Of a DNA stretch of 64,000 nt, positions 35,540 through 44,573 are shown in pieces. The translations under genes were made by a program, and so were the position numbers. Position 1 is the stretch's first letter. Each line of letters starts with the position of its first letter. The stretch is taken from the NCBI RefSeq assembly GCF_033947565.1, contig NZ_JARPVX010000014.1, positions 18,821-82,820 on the forward strand. Direction: 5' to 3'. The notes beneath the pieces are model-generated. The model did no database searches, was not told where the DNA came from, and was given only the letters and a program-made list of their open reading frames with translations. This stretch comes from Lichenihabitans sp033947565 (GTDB lineage: Bacteria; Pseudomonadota; Alphaproteobacteria; Rhizobiales; Beijerinckiaceae).

Positions 35540-35761
35540 TCAGCCCCTCAGCGCCTTGAAGCGCTTCAGCTCCGACAACCGCTCGACGTCCACGGCATCG
35601 AATGTGCTCGGGCTTTTGCCGATCTCACGGAAGAGCGTCACGGACTGCCCCGCTTCTCGCGCCGACCGATACCGCCGTACGGCAGCCCGGAGTGCGATAT
35701 TGCCGAAGCCGGATACGAACACGGTTTCGGCCGGCTCAGCATCGTCATAGCTGTCCGTCAC
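35540..35761 (-). CDS. Small hypothetical protein
   Basis: A 73-residue cytoplasmic protein starting with GTG at 35761; GGAAGG lies 8 nt upstream, which decides this start. The sequence VFVSGFGNIALRAAVRRYRSAR is followed by SVTLFREIGKSPSTFDAVDVERLSELKRF, a charged, globular-looking chain with no membrane segment. I do not recognise the family. It lies 74 bp downstream of tRNA-Lys on the same strand and upstream of the RND gene. Confidence 0.65.
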   Translation of the reverse strand: MTDSYDDAEPAETVFVSGFGNIALRAAVRRYRSAREAGQSVTLFREIGKSPSTFDAVDVERLSELKRFKALRG

Positions 35762-35834
35762 GCACGCGACCTTCCGATGATACCAGCAGACAGCGCGAGG
35801 CCACCAACGACCAGCAGACGCGGCGAGAACCATT

Positions 35835-35910
35835 TGGTGAGCGCGCAGGGGCTCGAACCCTGGACCCTCTGATTAAAAGTCAGATGCTCTACCGACTGAG
35901 CTACGCGCTC
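35835..35910 (-). tRNA. tRNA-Lys(TTT)
   Basis: A 76-nt minus-strand tRNA with acceptor GAGCGCG paired to CGCGCTC, an encoded CCA end, D-arm TAGCTCAGTCGGTAGAGCA, anticodon loop CTTTTAA (anticodon TTT) and T-loop GGTTCGAGCC. Confidence 0.96.
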
Positions 35911-36054
35911 CCACCAGGCCTTTGGGTAGCCGCAAGCTGGTCGGGGGTCAAGACGATCCGCCCTTGAAGCCCGGTGCGGCTTTCCCTCTGGCGCTTCCGG
36001 CAGAGGGAGATCATGATGGCGCGTCGGTTTGACCCTTGCGAGCGAGGCGATCCC

Positions 36055-36483
36055 ATGCGGGCTGTGGTTCTTGCGTCCGTGATGCTGTGCGTCACCCTCA
36101 ATGTCGCGGCCAGGGCCGACGACTCTCCTGCCGATCAGGCCAGTCAAACCGCCATCCAGGGGGTGATCTCGCAGCAGCTGCAGGCGTTTCGGTCCGGCGA
36201 CGGATCGACGGCCGAGTCCTTCGCGTCGCCCGGCATCCGCGATAAATTTCCCGATCCTGCCGGCTTCATGGCCATGGTTCGGCAGGCCTATGGGGCGCTG
36301 GTGAACCCCAAATCGACGCGCTTCGGCGAGTTGACAAAGACCGAACTCGGCTTGGTGCAGAAGATGACGGTCGTCGATGCGAAGGGCGCCGTCTGGACGG
36401 TCGCCTATACGATGACGCAGGTCGACGGAGAATGGCGCATCAGCGGATGCTTCGTCCTGAAGTCGGACGCGGTCGACGCCTGA
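36055..36483 (+). CDS. DUF4864 exported protein
   Basis: A 142-residue protein with a signal peptide (MRAVVLASVMLCVTLNVAARA) followed by a DUF4864 domain: IQGVISQQLQAFRSGDGSTAESFASPGI and AYGALVNPKSTRFGEL, both in part. The fold resembles SnoaL/NTF2-like domains. I preferred the ATG at 36055, which puts the signal peptide at the N-terminus; ATGs at 36013/36016 behind GAGGGAGA are a real alternative. It is convergent with the DUF1467 gene, and its stop codon lies inside a palindrome shared by both genes. Confidence 0.82.
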   Translation: MRAVVLASVMLCVTLNVAARADDSPADQASQTAIQGVISQQLQAFRSGDGSTAESFASPGIRDKFPDPAGFMAMVRQAYGALVNPKSTRFGELTKTELGLVQKMTVVDAKGAVWTVAYTMTQVDGEWRISGCFVLKSDAVDA

Positions 36484-36495
36484 GGCTCAGGCGTC
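36475..36495. terminator. 21-bp palindrome containing the stop codons of two convergent genes
   Basis: GACGCCTGAG (36475-36484), a central G, and CTCAGGCGTC (36486-36495) form a perfect inverted repeat. Read either way it encodes Asp-Ala-stop, and it is the exact 3' end of both the DUF4864 gene (plus) and the DUF1467 gene (minus). It can fold as a 9-bp stem with a 3-nt loop and is probably a bidirectional terminator closing the nuo-birA-rnj-DUF1467 unit. Confidence 0.65.
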
Positions 36496-36729
36496 GGGAT
36501 ACAGCGTCAGCCCCAACATCAGGGCTCCGAACACAACGGTCGTGAGGACGGTCGTCCACAGCGCCTTGGCGAGCAGCCGAGGCCGCTGCGGCGCACCCGG
36601 CTCGGTGCCGGGCGCCACCACGTCCTCATGCTGCGAGCGGATGCCGAACGGCAACACCGCGAACAACAGCGTCCACCACATGGTGAAGTAGATGGCCAGC
36701 GCCATCGGCATGGGGACCGGAAGGCGCAT
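36487..36729 (-). CDS. DUF1467 family membrane protein
   Basis: An 80-residue protein with two hydrophobic segments: ALAIYFTMWWTLLFAVLPFGIRSQHE, in part, then WTTVLTTVVFGALMLGLTLY. The WWTLLFAVLPFG-RSQ pattern is characteristic of DUF1467, a small alphaproteobacterial membrane protein commonly located just downstream of rnj. It starts 11 bp after the rnj stop and is the last gene of the transcription unit. Confidence 0.9.
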   Translation of the reverse strand: MRLPVPMPMALAIYFTMWWTLLFAVLPFGIRSQHEDVVAPGTEPGAPQRPRLLAKALWTTVLTTVVFGALMLGLTLYPDA

Positions 36730-36740
36730 GGCCGCCCTCG

Positions 36741-38417
36741 TCAGACCTCGACGACGAGGACGTGGACGATCGGCTTCTTGCCCCAGGCCGCACCGACCTG
36801 ACCCCGCACGGCCCGCTCGACGGCGGCCGAGGTTGCGTCTGCATCCCGGCGCTTCGCCCGACCCATGCTGTCCAGCGTCTCGAAGATGGCAGCGTCGATC
36901 ACCGCATCCATGGCCTTGCCGTCGCGGGCGCGGCTCGGCAGTCCGGAGAACACCACATCCGGGGTGCCGGCCATCTCGCCCCGTGCCGTCACGGCCAGCG
37001 CGATCGAGATAACACCTGCGAAAGCCAGCTTGGTGCGGGCCAGGATGGACGGATCGGAGACCGGCAACAGCACGGTGCCGTCCTTGGCCATGCGGCCATG
37101 CGGCGCGTCACCGACAATACCCGGCTCATCGGGACCGATCAGCACCACATCACCGTCGGAAGCCTTGATGACGTGCGGCACGCCCAGCGCCTTGGCGAAA
37201 GCGACGTGCTCGCTGAGGTGCAGCGGCTCGCCATGGGCCGGGATGGCGATCTGAGGCTTCACCCAGCCATAAAGACGCGCCACCTCCTCACGCCGCGGAT
37301 GGCCCGACACATGGACCAACTCCGTACGATCGGTGATGACCTCGATCCCCTGGCGCACCAGCCCGTTGATGATGCGGCCCACCTCGCGCTCGTTGCCCGG
37401 GATGGTACGCGACGAGAAGATGACCCGGTCGCCCGGCGACAAGCGCGCGTCGGGGTGATCGTCCTGGGCGATGCGCGCCAATGCGGCCCGCACCTCGCCT
37501 TGGCTGCCGGTCGCCAGAATGACGACCCGCTCGCGCGGCATATCCGACAAGGCATGCGACGACAGGAACGGCGCCACGCCGTCGAGGTAACCGCATTCGC
37601 GCGCCACGCTGATGACGCGATCCATGGCCCGACCCAGAACCACGACGCTGCGGTTGCAGGCTGCGGCGGCATCGGCAACGGCACGCAGGCGCGCCACGTT
37701 CGATGCAAAGGTCGTCACGACGACGCGGCCCTTCGAATGCTCGATCACCTCGCGCAGCCGGTCGGCCACCTCGGTCTCGGACGGGCTGGTGCCTTCGCGC
37801 ATGATGTTGGTCGAGTCGCAGACGAGCGCCAGGACGCCCTCCTGGCCCAGCTCACGCAGGCGCTTCTCGTCGGTGGGGACGCCCACCACCGGCGTCGGGT
37901 CGATCTTCCAGTCTCCCGTGTGAACCACGAGGCCGACCGGCGTGCGGATCGCCAAGCCTGTGCTTTCCGGCACGGAATGGGCCATCGAGATGATTTCGAC
38001 CTCAAAGGGCTTAAGGTCCAGCCTGTCGCCAGGCGCCATCTGCTTGATCGGCAGCTTCGGCGCGCCTGGCTCGTTCAGCCGCTTGATCTCCAGCAAGCCG
38101 GCCGCGAAGCGGGTGGCATAGATCGGACAGCCGAGCCGGGGCCAAAGATCCACGAGCGCGCCGATGTGATCTTCATGCGCATGCGTGATGATCAGCCCGA
38201 TGAGGTCCTTCTTGATGGCCTCGGCAAAGGTGATGTCCGGGAACACGAGGTCCACCCCGGGAAGGTCGGGCCCGGCAAAGGACAAGCCGCAATCCACCAT
38301 GATCCATTTGCGGCGCGCCGGCGGCCCGAAGCCGTAGAGCGCCATGTTCATGCCAATCTCGCCCAGACCTCCGAGCGCGCAGAATACCAATTCGTCGCCG
38401 TCCATCACCATCACCAT
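36741..38417 (-). CDS. rnj: Ribonuclease J
   Basis: A 558-residue metallo-beta-lactamase/beta-CASP ribonuclease with 5'-exo and endonuclease activity on mRNA and rRNA. The metal site is HAHEDHIGAL, with MAHSVPES and HTGDWKID following. Beta-CASP motifs include FASNVARL, ATGSQGE, HVSGH and IPAHGE. The C-terminal domain (from about residue 455) is small. Three in-frame ATGs (38417, 38411, 38405) compete as start. It lies 29 bp after birA at the tail of the nuo operon. RNase J is the usual second-tier RNase in this group. Confidence 0.95.
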   Translation of the reverse strand: MVMVMDGDELVFCALGGLGEIGMNMALYGFGPPARRKWIMVDCGLSFAGPDLPGVDLVFPDITFAEAIKKDLIGLIITHAHEDHIGALVDLWPRLGCPIYATRFAAGLLEIKRLNEPGAPKLPIKQMAPGDRLDLKPFEVEIISMAHSVPESTGLAIRTPVGLVVHTGDWKIDPTPVVGVPTDEKRLRELGQEGVLALVCDSTNIMREGTSPSETEVADRLREVIEHSKGRVVVTTFASNVARLRAVADAAAACNRSVVVLGRAMDRVISVARECGYLDGVAPFLSSHALSDMPRERVVILATGSQGEVRAALARIAQDDHPDARLSPGDRVIFSSRTIPGNEREVGRIINGLVRQGIEVITDRTELVHVSGHPRREEVARLYGWVKPQIAIPAHGEPLHLSEHVAFAKALGVPHVIKASDGDVVLIGPDEPGIVGDAPHGRMAKDGTVLLPVSDPSILARTKLAFAGVISIALAVTARGEMAGTPDVVFSGLPSRARDGKAMDAVIDAAIFETLDSMGRAKRRDADATSAAVERAVRGQVGAAWGKKPIVHVLVVEV

Positions 38418-38446
38418 TTCCGACCGCGGAGCGGCCGATTTCCCAT

Positions 38447-39199
38447 TCAATTCAGAGTCACGTCGCCGGCCTCGACCGCAACAGGACCTTGGGGTCCCAT
38501 CAACAGGAGGCGGCCCTTGATGTCGATGCCTCGATAAAGCCCGTGTATCGCGTTCCCCGCGCCGCGCACCACGAGGGGCGTGTCGAGCGGCAAAGCCTGC
38601 GCCAACCAACGCTCCCGGATCGCGGCGTAGTTCCTGCCGGCATCCCAGGACGCGAGCGCACTGCCGAGGGTTGCGCGAAGCGCAGCAAACACCGCATCGG
38701 CTTCGACATGCGATCCGGCGACTTCGGCGAGACTGGTGGCGCGATACGGAAGATCATCGGGGCAACTGATGCAATTGATACCGCAGCCGATGACGCAAGC
38801 CTGCATGTCGTCGGGAGTCAGTGTGCTCTCGACCAGGATGCCAGCCACCTTGGCGCCGTCGAGCAGCACGTCGTTCGGCCACTTAATGCGGAGGTCGCCG
38901 CGCCCGCCAATGGCATTCCGAACAGCGTCCGCAACCGCAACCGCCGTGACCTGGGCCAATTGAGGCACATCCCGCGGCGCGGCGTCCGTCGAAAAAAGCA
39001 GGCTGCAGTACAGGTTGCCGGGAGGCGACACCCAGGGCTTGCCTTGCCGCCCACGCCCAGAGCGTTGCAGGTCTGCCCGGATCCAAAGCGGACCGCACTG
39101 ACCAGCCCTGGCGAGCGCCAGCGCATCGGCATTGGTCGACCCCGTTTCGGCCAAAGCCTGCACCGGTGCTGTCTCGATCTCCGTGGCGAGCAGCGTCAC
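38447..39199 (-). CDS. birA: Biotin--[acetyl-CoA-carboxylase] ligase
   Basis: A 250-residue biotin protein ligase of class I. SGRGRQGKPWVSPPGNLYCSLLF is the biotinoyl-AMP signature (in part). IKWPNDVLLDGAKVAGILVE contains the catalytic lysine, and a short C-terminal SH3-like domain ends the protein. The N-terminal DNA-binding domain of E. coli BirA is absent, so it is only an enzyme. It follows nuoN by 3 bp. A coaX gene, often found between birA and rnj in related genomes, is not present here. Confidence 0.94.
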   Translation of the reverse strand: MTLLATEIETAPVQALAETGSTNADALALARAGQCGPLWIRADLQRSGRGRQGKPWVSPPGNLYCSLLFSTDAAPRDVPQLAQVTAVAVADAVRNAIGGRGDLRIKWPNDVLLDGAKVAGILVESTLTPDDMQACVIGCGINCISCPDDLPYRATSLAEVAGSHVEADAVFAALRATLGSALASWDAGRNYAAIRERWLAQALPLDTPLVVRGAGNAIHGLYRGIDIKGRLLLMGPQGPVAVEAGDVTLN

Positions 39200-39202
39200 G
39201 CC

Positions 39203-40636
39203 TTAGAACAGCGAATGCGCGGCAGCGGTCGCGGCGTTGACGAAATGCTCCGGCCAGAGCCAGAACAGGAAAACGAAGCCGCCAGACAGCGCCAGGACCG
39301 CGTTGACGGCCGGGCTCATCGGGTCGAAGGCCTCGACGGGTGCGTCGAAATACATGATCTTGACGATGCGCAGGTAGTAGTAGGCCGCAACCACGCTCGA
39401 CAACACGCCGATGATGGCGAGGCCGAAGAGATTGGCCTGAATAGCCGCCTGGAAGACGTAGAACTTGGCGAAGAAGCCCGCGAGCGGCGGCACCCCGGCC
39501 AAGGAAAACATGATCATCGCCAGAAAGAACGCCATTGGACCGTTATGCTGCGACAAACCCGCGAGGTCTGCCGTGGTCTCGATGTTCAGCCCCTTGCGCT
39601 TCATGGCCAGGATGGCCGCGAAGGTGCCAAGCGTCATGACAAGGTAGATCAGCATGTAAATCAGCACGCCGAACACACCCGCTTCGGTGCCGGCCGACAG
39701 GCCCACGAGCGCAAATCCCATGTTGCCGATAGCCGAATAAGCCATCAGCCGCTTGAAGTTGGTCTGCCCGATGGCCGCAAAGGAGCCGAGGATCATCGAA
39801 GCGATCGAAATAAAGACAATGATCTGCTGCCACTGGGCCAGGATGCCCGGGAACGCCGTGATGATGACCCGCACCGTGATGGCAACCGCGGCCATCTTGG
39901 GCGCTGTGGCAAAGAATGCGGTGACGGGCGTAGGCGCGCCTTCATAAACGTCCGGCGTCCACATGTGGAACGGCACGGCCGACATCTTGAACGCCAGGCC
40001 GGCACTCAGGAACACGAGGCCGAACACAACGCCGATGGCCTTGTTGCCCTGCAGGGCCGTGCCGATGACACCAAAGTCGATCGAGCCGGCAAACCCATAG
40101 ATGAGGGATGCCCCATACAACAGCAACCCGGACGACAAAGCACCGAGAACGAAATACTTCAGGCCCGCCTCCGAGGCCCGCCCGTCCTCGCGATGGAACG
40201 CCGCAATCACGTAGAGCGCGAGGCTCATCAGTTCGAAGCCGAGATAGAGCGCGATCAGGTTGCCGGCCGAGATCAGCGTCAGCATGCCAAGGGTCGACAG
40301 CATGACCAGGATCGGGAACTCGAACTTGTTGATCCCCTGCTGGCGCAGGAACGGGATCGACATCAACAGCGTCGTGATGGAGCCGAACAAGGCCAGCACC
40401 TTCATGAAGTGCGCGAAAGCATCATCGACAAAAGCGCCATCGAACGACACGCTCGGGGCCCGATGGTTGAAGACCACGGTGAGCAGAACGACGCCGAGGA
40501 TCACGATGGCGAGTTCGTAAAGCGCCTTCGTCCACCGTTCTCCACCGATGGCGCCCAGCAGCAGCAGGGCAAGCGCACCGATGGCGAGGATGAACTCCGG
40601 CAGAACGGGCGAGAGACTGAAACCGGCGGTGACCAT
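39203..40636 (-). CDS. nuoN: NADH-quinone oxidoreductase subunit N
   Basis: A 477-residue antiporter-like membrane subunit of complex I with about 14 membrane segments. The expected TM5 glutamate is in LGFELMSLALYV, and TM7 and TM8 lysines lie in GLAFKMSAVPFHMWTPDVYEGAPTPVTAF (in part). Start 9 bp after the nuoM stop. It forms one of the three proton channels of the membrane arm. Confidence 0.97.
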   Translation of the reverse strand: MVTAGFSLSPVLPEFILAIGALALLLLGAIGGERWTKALYELAIVILGVVLLTVVFNHRAPSVSFDGAFVDDAFAHFMKVLALFGSITTLLMSIPFLRQQGINKFEFPILVMLSTLGMLTLISAGNLIALYLGFELMSLALYVIAAFHREDGRASEAGLKYFVLGALSSGLLLYGASLIYGFAGSIDFGVIGTALQGNKAIGVVFGLVFLSAGLAFKMSAVPFHMWTPDVYEGAPTPVTAFFATAPKMAAVAITVRVIITAFPGILAQWQQIIVFISIASMILGSFAAIGQTNFKRLMAYSAIGNMGFALVGLSAGTEAGVFGVLIYMLIYLVMTLGTFAAILAMKRKGLNIETTADLAGLSQHNGPMAFFLAMIMFSLAGVPPLAGFFAKFYVFQAAIQANLFGLAIIGVLSSVVAAYYYLRIVKIMYFDAPVEAFDPMSPAVNAVLALSGGFVFLFWLWPEHFVNAATAAAHSLF

Positions 40637-40645
40637 CGTTCGTCC

Positions 40646-42175
40646 TTATTGGCCGGCGGTCGCGGGCACTGGGGCACCGAGCGCGGCAGTATGTTCGGAG
40701 ATGGGCAGCGACACCGCCCTGACCACGCCATCGACGGTCGCCTGGGACGCATCGAGGATCGGTGCCGGGTGAACCCCGTAATAGAGCGTCAAGGCGATCA
40801 GCGGCACAAGCATGACAATTTCGCGGGTGTTGAGATCGAGGATCGTCTTCAACGACGCCTTGTCCAAAACCCCGAAGACGACCCGGCGATACAGGAACAA
40901 CGCATAGGCGGCCGCCAGAATGGTCCCGAGCGTCGCGATCAGGGCCACCCAGGTGTTGACCTCGAAAGCTGCAATCATCGTGAGGAACTCACCCACGAAG
41001 CCCGAGGTGCCGGGCAGGCCGACATTGGCCATGGTGAACACCATGAAGGCCAGCGCATAGCGCGGCATGCGGTTCACCAGACCGCCGTAAGACGCGATCT
41101 CGAGCGAATGCATACGGTCGTAAACGACGCCGACACACAGGAAAAGCGCACCCGAAATGATGCCATGCGAGATCATCAGGAACACGGCACCCTGAATGCC
41201 CTGTTGGTTCATCGTGAAGATCCCCATCGTTACGAAGCCCATGTGGGCGATCGACGAATAGGCGATCAGCTTCTTCATGTTCACCTGCACCAACGCGACG
41301 AGCGAGGTGTAGACGATGGCGATGACCGAAAGGGCGAAGACCAGCGGCGCGAAGTAGTGCGAAGCCTCGGGGAACATTGGCAGCGAGAAGCGGAGAAAGC
41401 CGTAACCGCCCATCTTCAACAGGATACCGGCCAGGATGACCGAACCCGCAGTCGGCGCTTCAACGTGCGCATCCGGCAACCAGGTGTGGACCGGCCACAT
41501 CGGCATTTTCACCGCGAAGGATGCGAAGAAGGCCAGGAACAACCAGATCTGCGTCGAGCGCGCGAAGGGGGTGTGCAACAGCACTTCGATGTCGGTCGTA
41601 CCCGCGACGCCGTACATCTTCATAATGGCAAGCAGCATGAGCAGCGAGCCAAGTAGCGTGTAGAGGAAGAACTTCAGGCTGGCATAGATGCGCCTGTCAT
41701 GCCCCCAGATCCCGATGATCAGGAACATCGGGATCAGGCCGCCCTCGAAGAACAGGTAGAACAACACAAGATCGAGCGAACAGAAGACGCCGATCATCAG
41801 CGCTTCCAACACCAGGAACGCGATGAAATATTCGCGCACCCGCATGTGAATGGACGTCCACGAGGCGAGGATGCAGAACGGCATCAAGAACGCCGTCAAC
41901 ACCACGAACGGCATCGAGATCCCGTCGACCCCGAGTTTGTAGCTGATACCCGACCCGAACCACGCCTTGCTTTCGATGAGCTGGAAGGCGGAGGTTCCGG
42001 TGTCGAAGCGGCCCCAAGCCACCAAGGCCAGCACAAAGGTGACGAGCGTGGTGAGCAATGCCACCCAGCGCGCATTGCCGCGCGTCGCCTCATCATCACC
42101 CCGCAGGACGAGAATGAATGCCGCACCGATCAACGGCAGGGCGACAAGGCCCGTAAGAATACCGAACCCGAACAT
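40646..42175 (-). CDS. nuoM: NADH-quinone oxidoreductase subunit M
   Basis: A 509-residue antiporter-like subunit. FEGGLIPMFLIIGIWG has the conserved TM5 Glu, and VKMPMWPVHTWLPDAHVEAPTAGSVILAGILLKMG has the proton-path lysines (in part). I set the start at 42175, where the ATG shares one base with the nuoL TGA; an ATG nine codons upstream lies within nuoL. Confidence 0.97.
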   Translation of the reverse strand: MFGFGILTGLVALPLIGAAFILVLRGDDEATRGNARWVALLTTLVTFVLALVAWGRFDTGTSAFQLIESKAWFGSGISYKLGVDGISMPFVVLTAFLMPFCILASWTSIHMRVREYFIAFLVLEALMIGVFCSLDLVLFYLFFEGGLIPMFLIIGIWGHDRRIYASLKFFLYTLLGSLLMLLAIMKMYGVAGTTDIEVLLHTPFARSTQIWLFLAFFASFAVKMPMWPVHTWLPDAHVEAPTAGSVILAGILLKMGGYGFLRFSLPMFPEASHYFAPLVFALSVIAIVYTSLVALVQVNMKKLIAYSSIAHMGFVTMGIFTMNQQGIQGAVFLMISHGIISGALFLCVGVVYDRMHSLEIASYGGLVNRMPRYALAFMVFTMANVGLPGTSGFVGEFLTMIAAFEVNTWVALIATLGTILAAAYALFLYRRVVFGVLDKASLKTILDLNTREIVMLVPLIALTLYYGVHPAPILDASQATVDGVVRAVSLPISEHTAALGAPVPATAGQ

Positions 42176-44238
42176 CAGTGGATGCCCCCGACCAAATACC
42201 ACGTGATGAAGGCTGCAACGCCGAGCATCATCGCGAAGGCATAGTGGAACACGAAACCGGTCTGGATCTTCACGACCCGGCTCGAGCCGGCCAACACCGC
42301 AGAAGCAACACCGTCAGGGCCCAGGCCATCGATGATCTTGCCGTCACCGCCCTTCCAGAACAGCCGTCCCAGCCAGAAGGCAGGCTTGACGAAGAGCACG
42401 TTGTAGAGCTCGTCAAAGTACCATTTGTTCAACAAGAACAGGTACAACGCCCGATTGCGTTCGGCGAGGCGCTGCGCGGTTCCTGGCGCCAGAACATACA
42501 TGTAGAGCGAGACCAGGAAGCCGAGCGCCATCATGATGGTCGGCAGGATGCCGATCAGGAACGGCACGTCATGCTCCATGTCGTGCATGACATGGTTGTT
42601 CGGACCGAAGAACAAGGTTTCCTTCCAGAAACCTTCCGCCCCTTCGCCGATGAAATAATGCTTGAACGCGAAGCCAGCCACCAGAGCCCCGACCGCGAGG
42701 ACGTAGAGCGGCACCAACATGGCATTCGGGGACTCATGCGGCTCGTGGTGGTGAGCGTGGCCGTGGTCATCGTGAACCGCATGGCCGTGCAGGTCATCCG
42801 CCGCTTGCGCATGCGCATGAGCGTGCTGATTGCCACCGACGGGTTCATCGTGAGCGTTGTGATCGCGATCCTCCGTGGCACCTTCGATCTGCCGCGGCAC
42901 ATCGAAGAAGGTGAGGAACACCAACCGCCAGGAATAGAACGACGTCAGGCCCGCTGCGATGACGGTCATGACGAAGCCATAAAGCGCCGCCGGACGATGC
43001 GACACATAGGCGGCTTCGATGATGGCATCCTTGGAGAAGTAGCCCGCGAACGGAGGGAAGCCCGTCAGCGCCAAGGTGCCGACCAGCATCATCCCGAAGG
43101 TGATCGGGATCTTGCGCCACAGGCCTTTGCCCATCTTCCGCATGTCCTGCTCATGGTGCATCGCGTGGATGACCGAGCCGGCGCCAAGGAACAACAGGGC
43201 CTTGAAGAAGGCGTGCGTGAACAGGTGGAACACGGCTGCGCCATAGGCGCCGACGCCCAGGGCGACGAACATGTAGCCGAGCTGCGAGCAGGTCGAATAA
43301 GCGATGACCCGCTTGATGTCGTTTTGAACCAAGCCGACGGTTGCGGCGAAGAACGCCGTGGTGCCGCCGATCAGCACCACGAAGTTCAAGGCATGCGGAG
43401 CATATTCGAAAAGCGGCGACAAGCGCGCCACCATCACGACACCGGCCGTCACCATGGTGGCGGCATGGATCAGCGCCGACACGGGTGTCGGGCCTTCCAT
43501 GGCGTCGGGCAGCCAGGTGTGCAGCAGGAACTGCGCAGATTTACCCATGGCGCCCATGAACAACAGCAGGCAGGCAATCGTCAGCGCGTGGCCGGTAATG
43601 CCGAACGCATGGAAGCTCTTGTCCGCAAGCCCGGGAGCCGCCGCGAAGATGGCATCGAAGCTGACCGAGCCGGTCAGTACGAAAACAAGAAAGATGCCGA
43701 GAGAGAAACCAAAATCGCCGACCCGGTTGACCACGAAGGCCTTGATGGCGGCCGCATTGGCGCTCGGCCGCTCGTACCAGAATCCGATCAGCAGATAGGA
43801 CGCGAGGCCGACACCTTCCCAGCCGAAGAACATCTGCACCAGGTTGTCGGCCGTCACCAGCATCAGCATGGCGAAGGTGAACAACGACAGATAGGCGAAG
43901 AACCGCGGACGGTGGGGATCTTCCTCCATGTAGCCGCAGGAATAGGTGTGAACCAGCAGCGACACGGTGTTGACCACGACGAACATCACGGCCGTGAGCG
44001 TATCGACCCGGAAGGCCCAATCGATGTTGAGCGATCCGACCGTCAGCCAATTAGCAATCGGCACATGGGTGGTGCCGGAGCCAAAGCCGACCGAGAAGAA
44101 AGCCACCCAAGACAAGACTGCCGACACGCCGACAAGCGACGTTGTAACCCACTGGGCGGCCTTGGTGCCGATCTGGTTGCGGAACAAGCCCGCCACCAGG
44201 CTGGCGACGAGAGGAAGAAAGACGATGAGCTGATACAT
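42175..44238 (-). CDS. nuoL: NADH-quinone oxidoreductase subunit L
   Basis: A 687-residue distal antiporter-like subunit with the long lateral helix at its C-terminus. FFGWEGVGLASYLLIGFWY (TM5 Glu) and KSAQFLLHTWLPDAMEGPTPVSALIHAATMV (in part) are intact. At about residues 455-503, between membrane segments, there is a histidine-rich stretch (HAHAHAQ, HGHAVHDDHGHAHHH) that is longer than I expect for the family. The stop overlaps nuoM by one base. Confidence 0.97.
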   Translation of the reverse strand: MYQLIVFLPLVASLVAGLFRNQIGTKAAQWVTTSLVGVSAVLSWVAFFSVGFGSGTTHVPIANWLTVGSLNIDWAFRVDTLTAVMFVVVNTVSLLVHTYSCGYMEEDPHRPRFFAYLSLFTFAMLMLVTADNLVQMFFGWEGVGLASYLLIGFWYERPSANAAAIKAFVVNRVGDFGFSLGIFLVFVLTGSVSFDAIFAAAPGLADKSFHAFGITGHALTIACLLLFMGAMGKSAQFLLHTWLPDAMEGPTPVSALIHAATMVTAGVVMVARLSPLFEYAPHALNFVVLIGGTTAFFAATVGLVQNDIKRVIAYSTCSQLGYMFVALGVGAYGAAVFHLFTHAFFKALLFLGAGSVIHAMHHEQDMRKMGKGLWRKIPITFGMMLVGTLALTGFPPFAGYFSKDAIIEAAYVSHRPAALYGFVMTVIAAGLTSFYSWRLVFLTFFDVPRQIEGATEDRDHNAHDEPVGGNQHAHAHAQAADDLHGHAVHDDHGHAHHHEPHESPNAMLVPLYVLAVGALVAGFAFKHYFIGEGAEGFWKETLFFGPNNHVMHDMEHDVPFLIGILPTIMMALGFLVSLYMYVLAPGTAQRLAERNRALYLFLLNKWYFDELYNVLFVKPAFWLGRLFWKGGDGKIIDGLGPDGVASAVLAGSSRVVKIQTGFVFHYAFAMMLGVAAFITWYLVGGIH

Positions 44239-44248
44239 AGGCGAAACG

Positions 44249-44560
44249 TCAGCCCTTCATCATGTTGATGTCTTCAACCGCGATCGTGCCGCGATTACGG
44301 AAGAACACGACCAGAATGGCCAAGCCGATGGCCGATTCCGCCGCCGCGACCGTCAAGATCAGAAGGCCGAAGATCTGGCCCGTCAGATCGCCCAGATAGG
44401 ACGAAAACGCCACGAAATTCAGGTTCACCGCGAGCAGGATCAACTCGACCGACATCAGGATGATGATGATGTTCTTTCGATTGAGAATGATGCCGGCGAT
44501 CCCGAGCGTCAGCAGCATCGCCGCGACGATAAGAAATTGATTGAGGCCGATGGACGACAT
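44249..44560 (-). CDS. nuoK: NADH-quinone oxidoreductase subunit K
   Basis: A 103-residue three-helix membrane subunit. IGLNQFLIVAAMLLTLGIAGI, NIIIILMSVELILLAVNLNFVAF with the conserved TM2 Glu, and VAAAESAIGLAILVVFFRNR with the TM3 Glu are all present (quoted in part). It lies 10 bp upstream of nuoL. Confidence 0.96.
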   Translation of the reverse strand: MSSIGLNQFLIVAAMLLTLGIAGIILNRKNIIIILMSVELILLAVNLNFVAFSSYLGDLTGQIFGLLILTVAAAESAIGLAILVVFFRNRGTIAVEDINMMKG

Positions 44561-44573
44561 GGATGAGTCCCGA

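Noticed and set aside
38489..41656. A 1055-codon open frame on the plus strand opposite birA, nuoN and nuoM
   Set aside because: It is antisense to three well-supported genes and its translation is Arg/His/Gln/Asp-rich with no domain. Long antisense frames are expected from the high GC at third positions.
42733..42865. The His-rich NuoL segment as a possible frameshift artefact
   Set aside because: The flanking membrane segments on both sides are in the same frame and align with NuoL, so the insertion is genuine coding sequence.
42178..44268. A 696-codon plus-strand frame opposite nuoL
   Set aside because: It is a shadow of nuoL, with a composition of charged repeats typical of antisense translation of membrane proteins.
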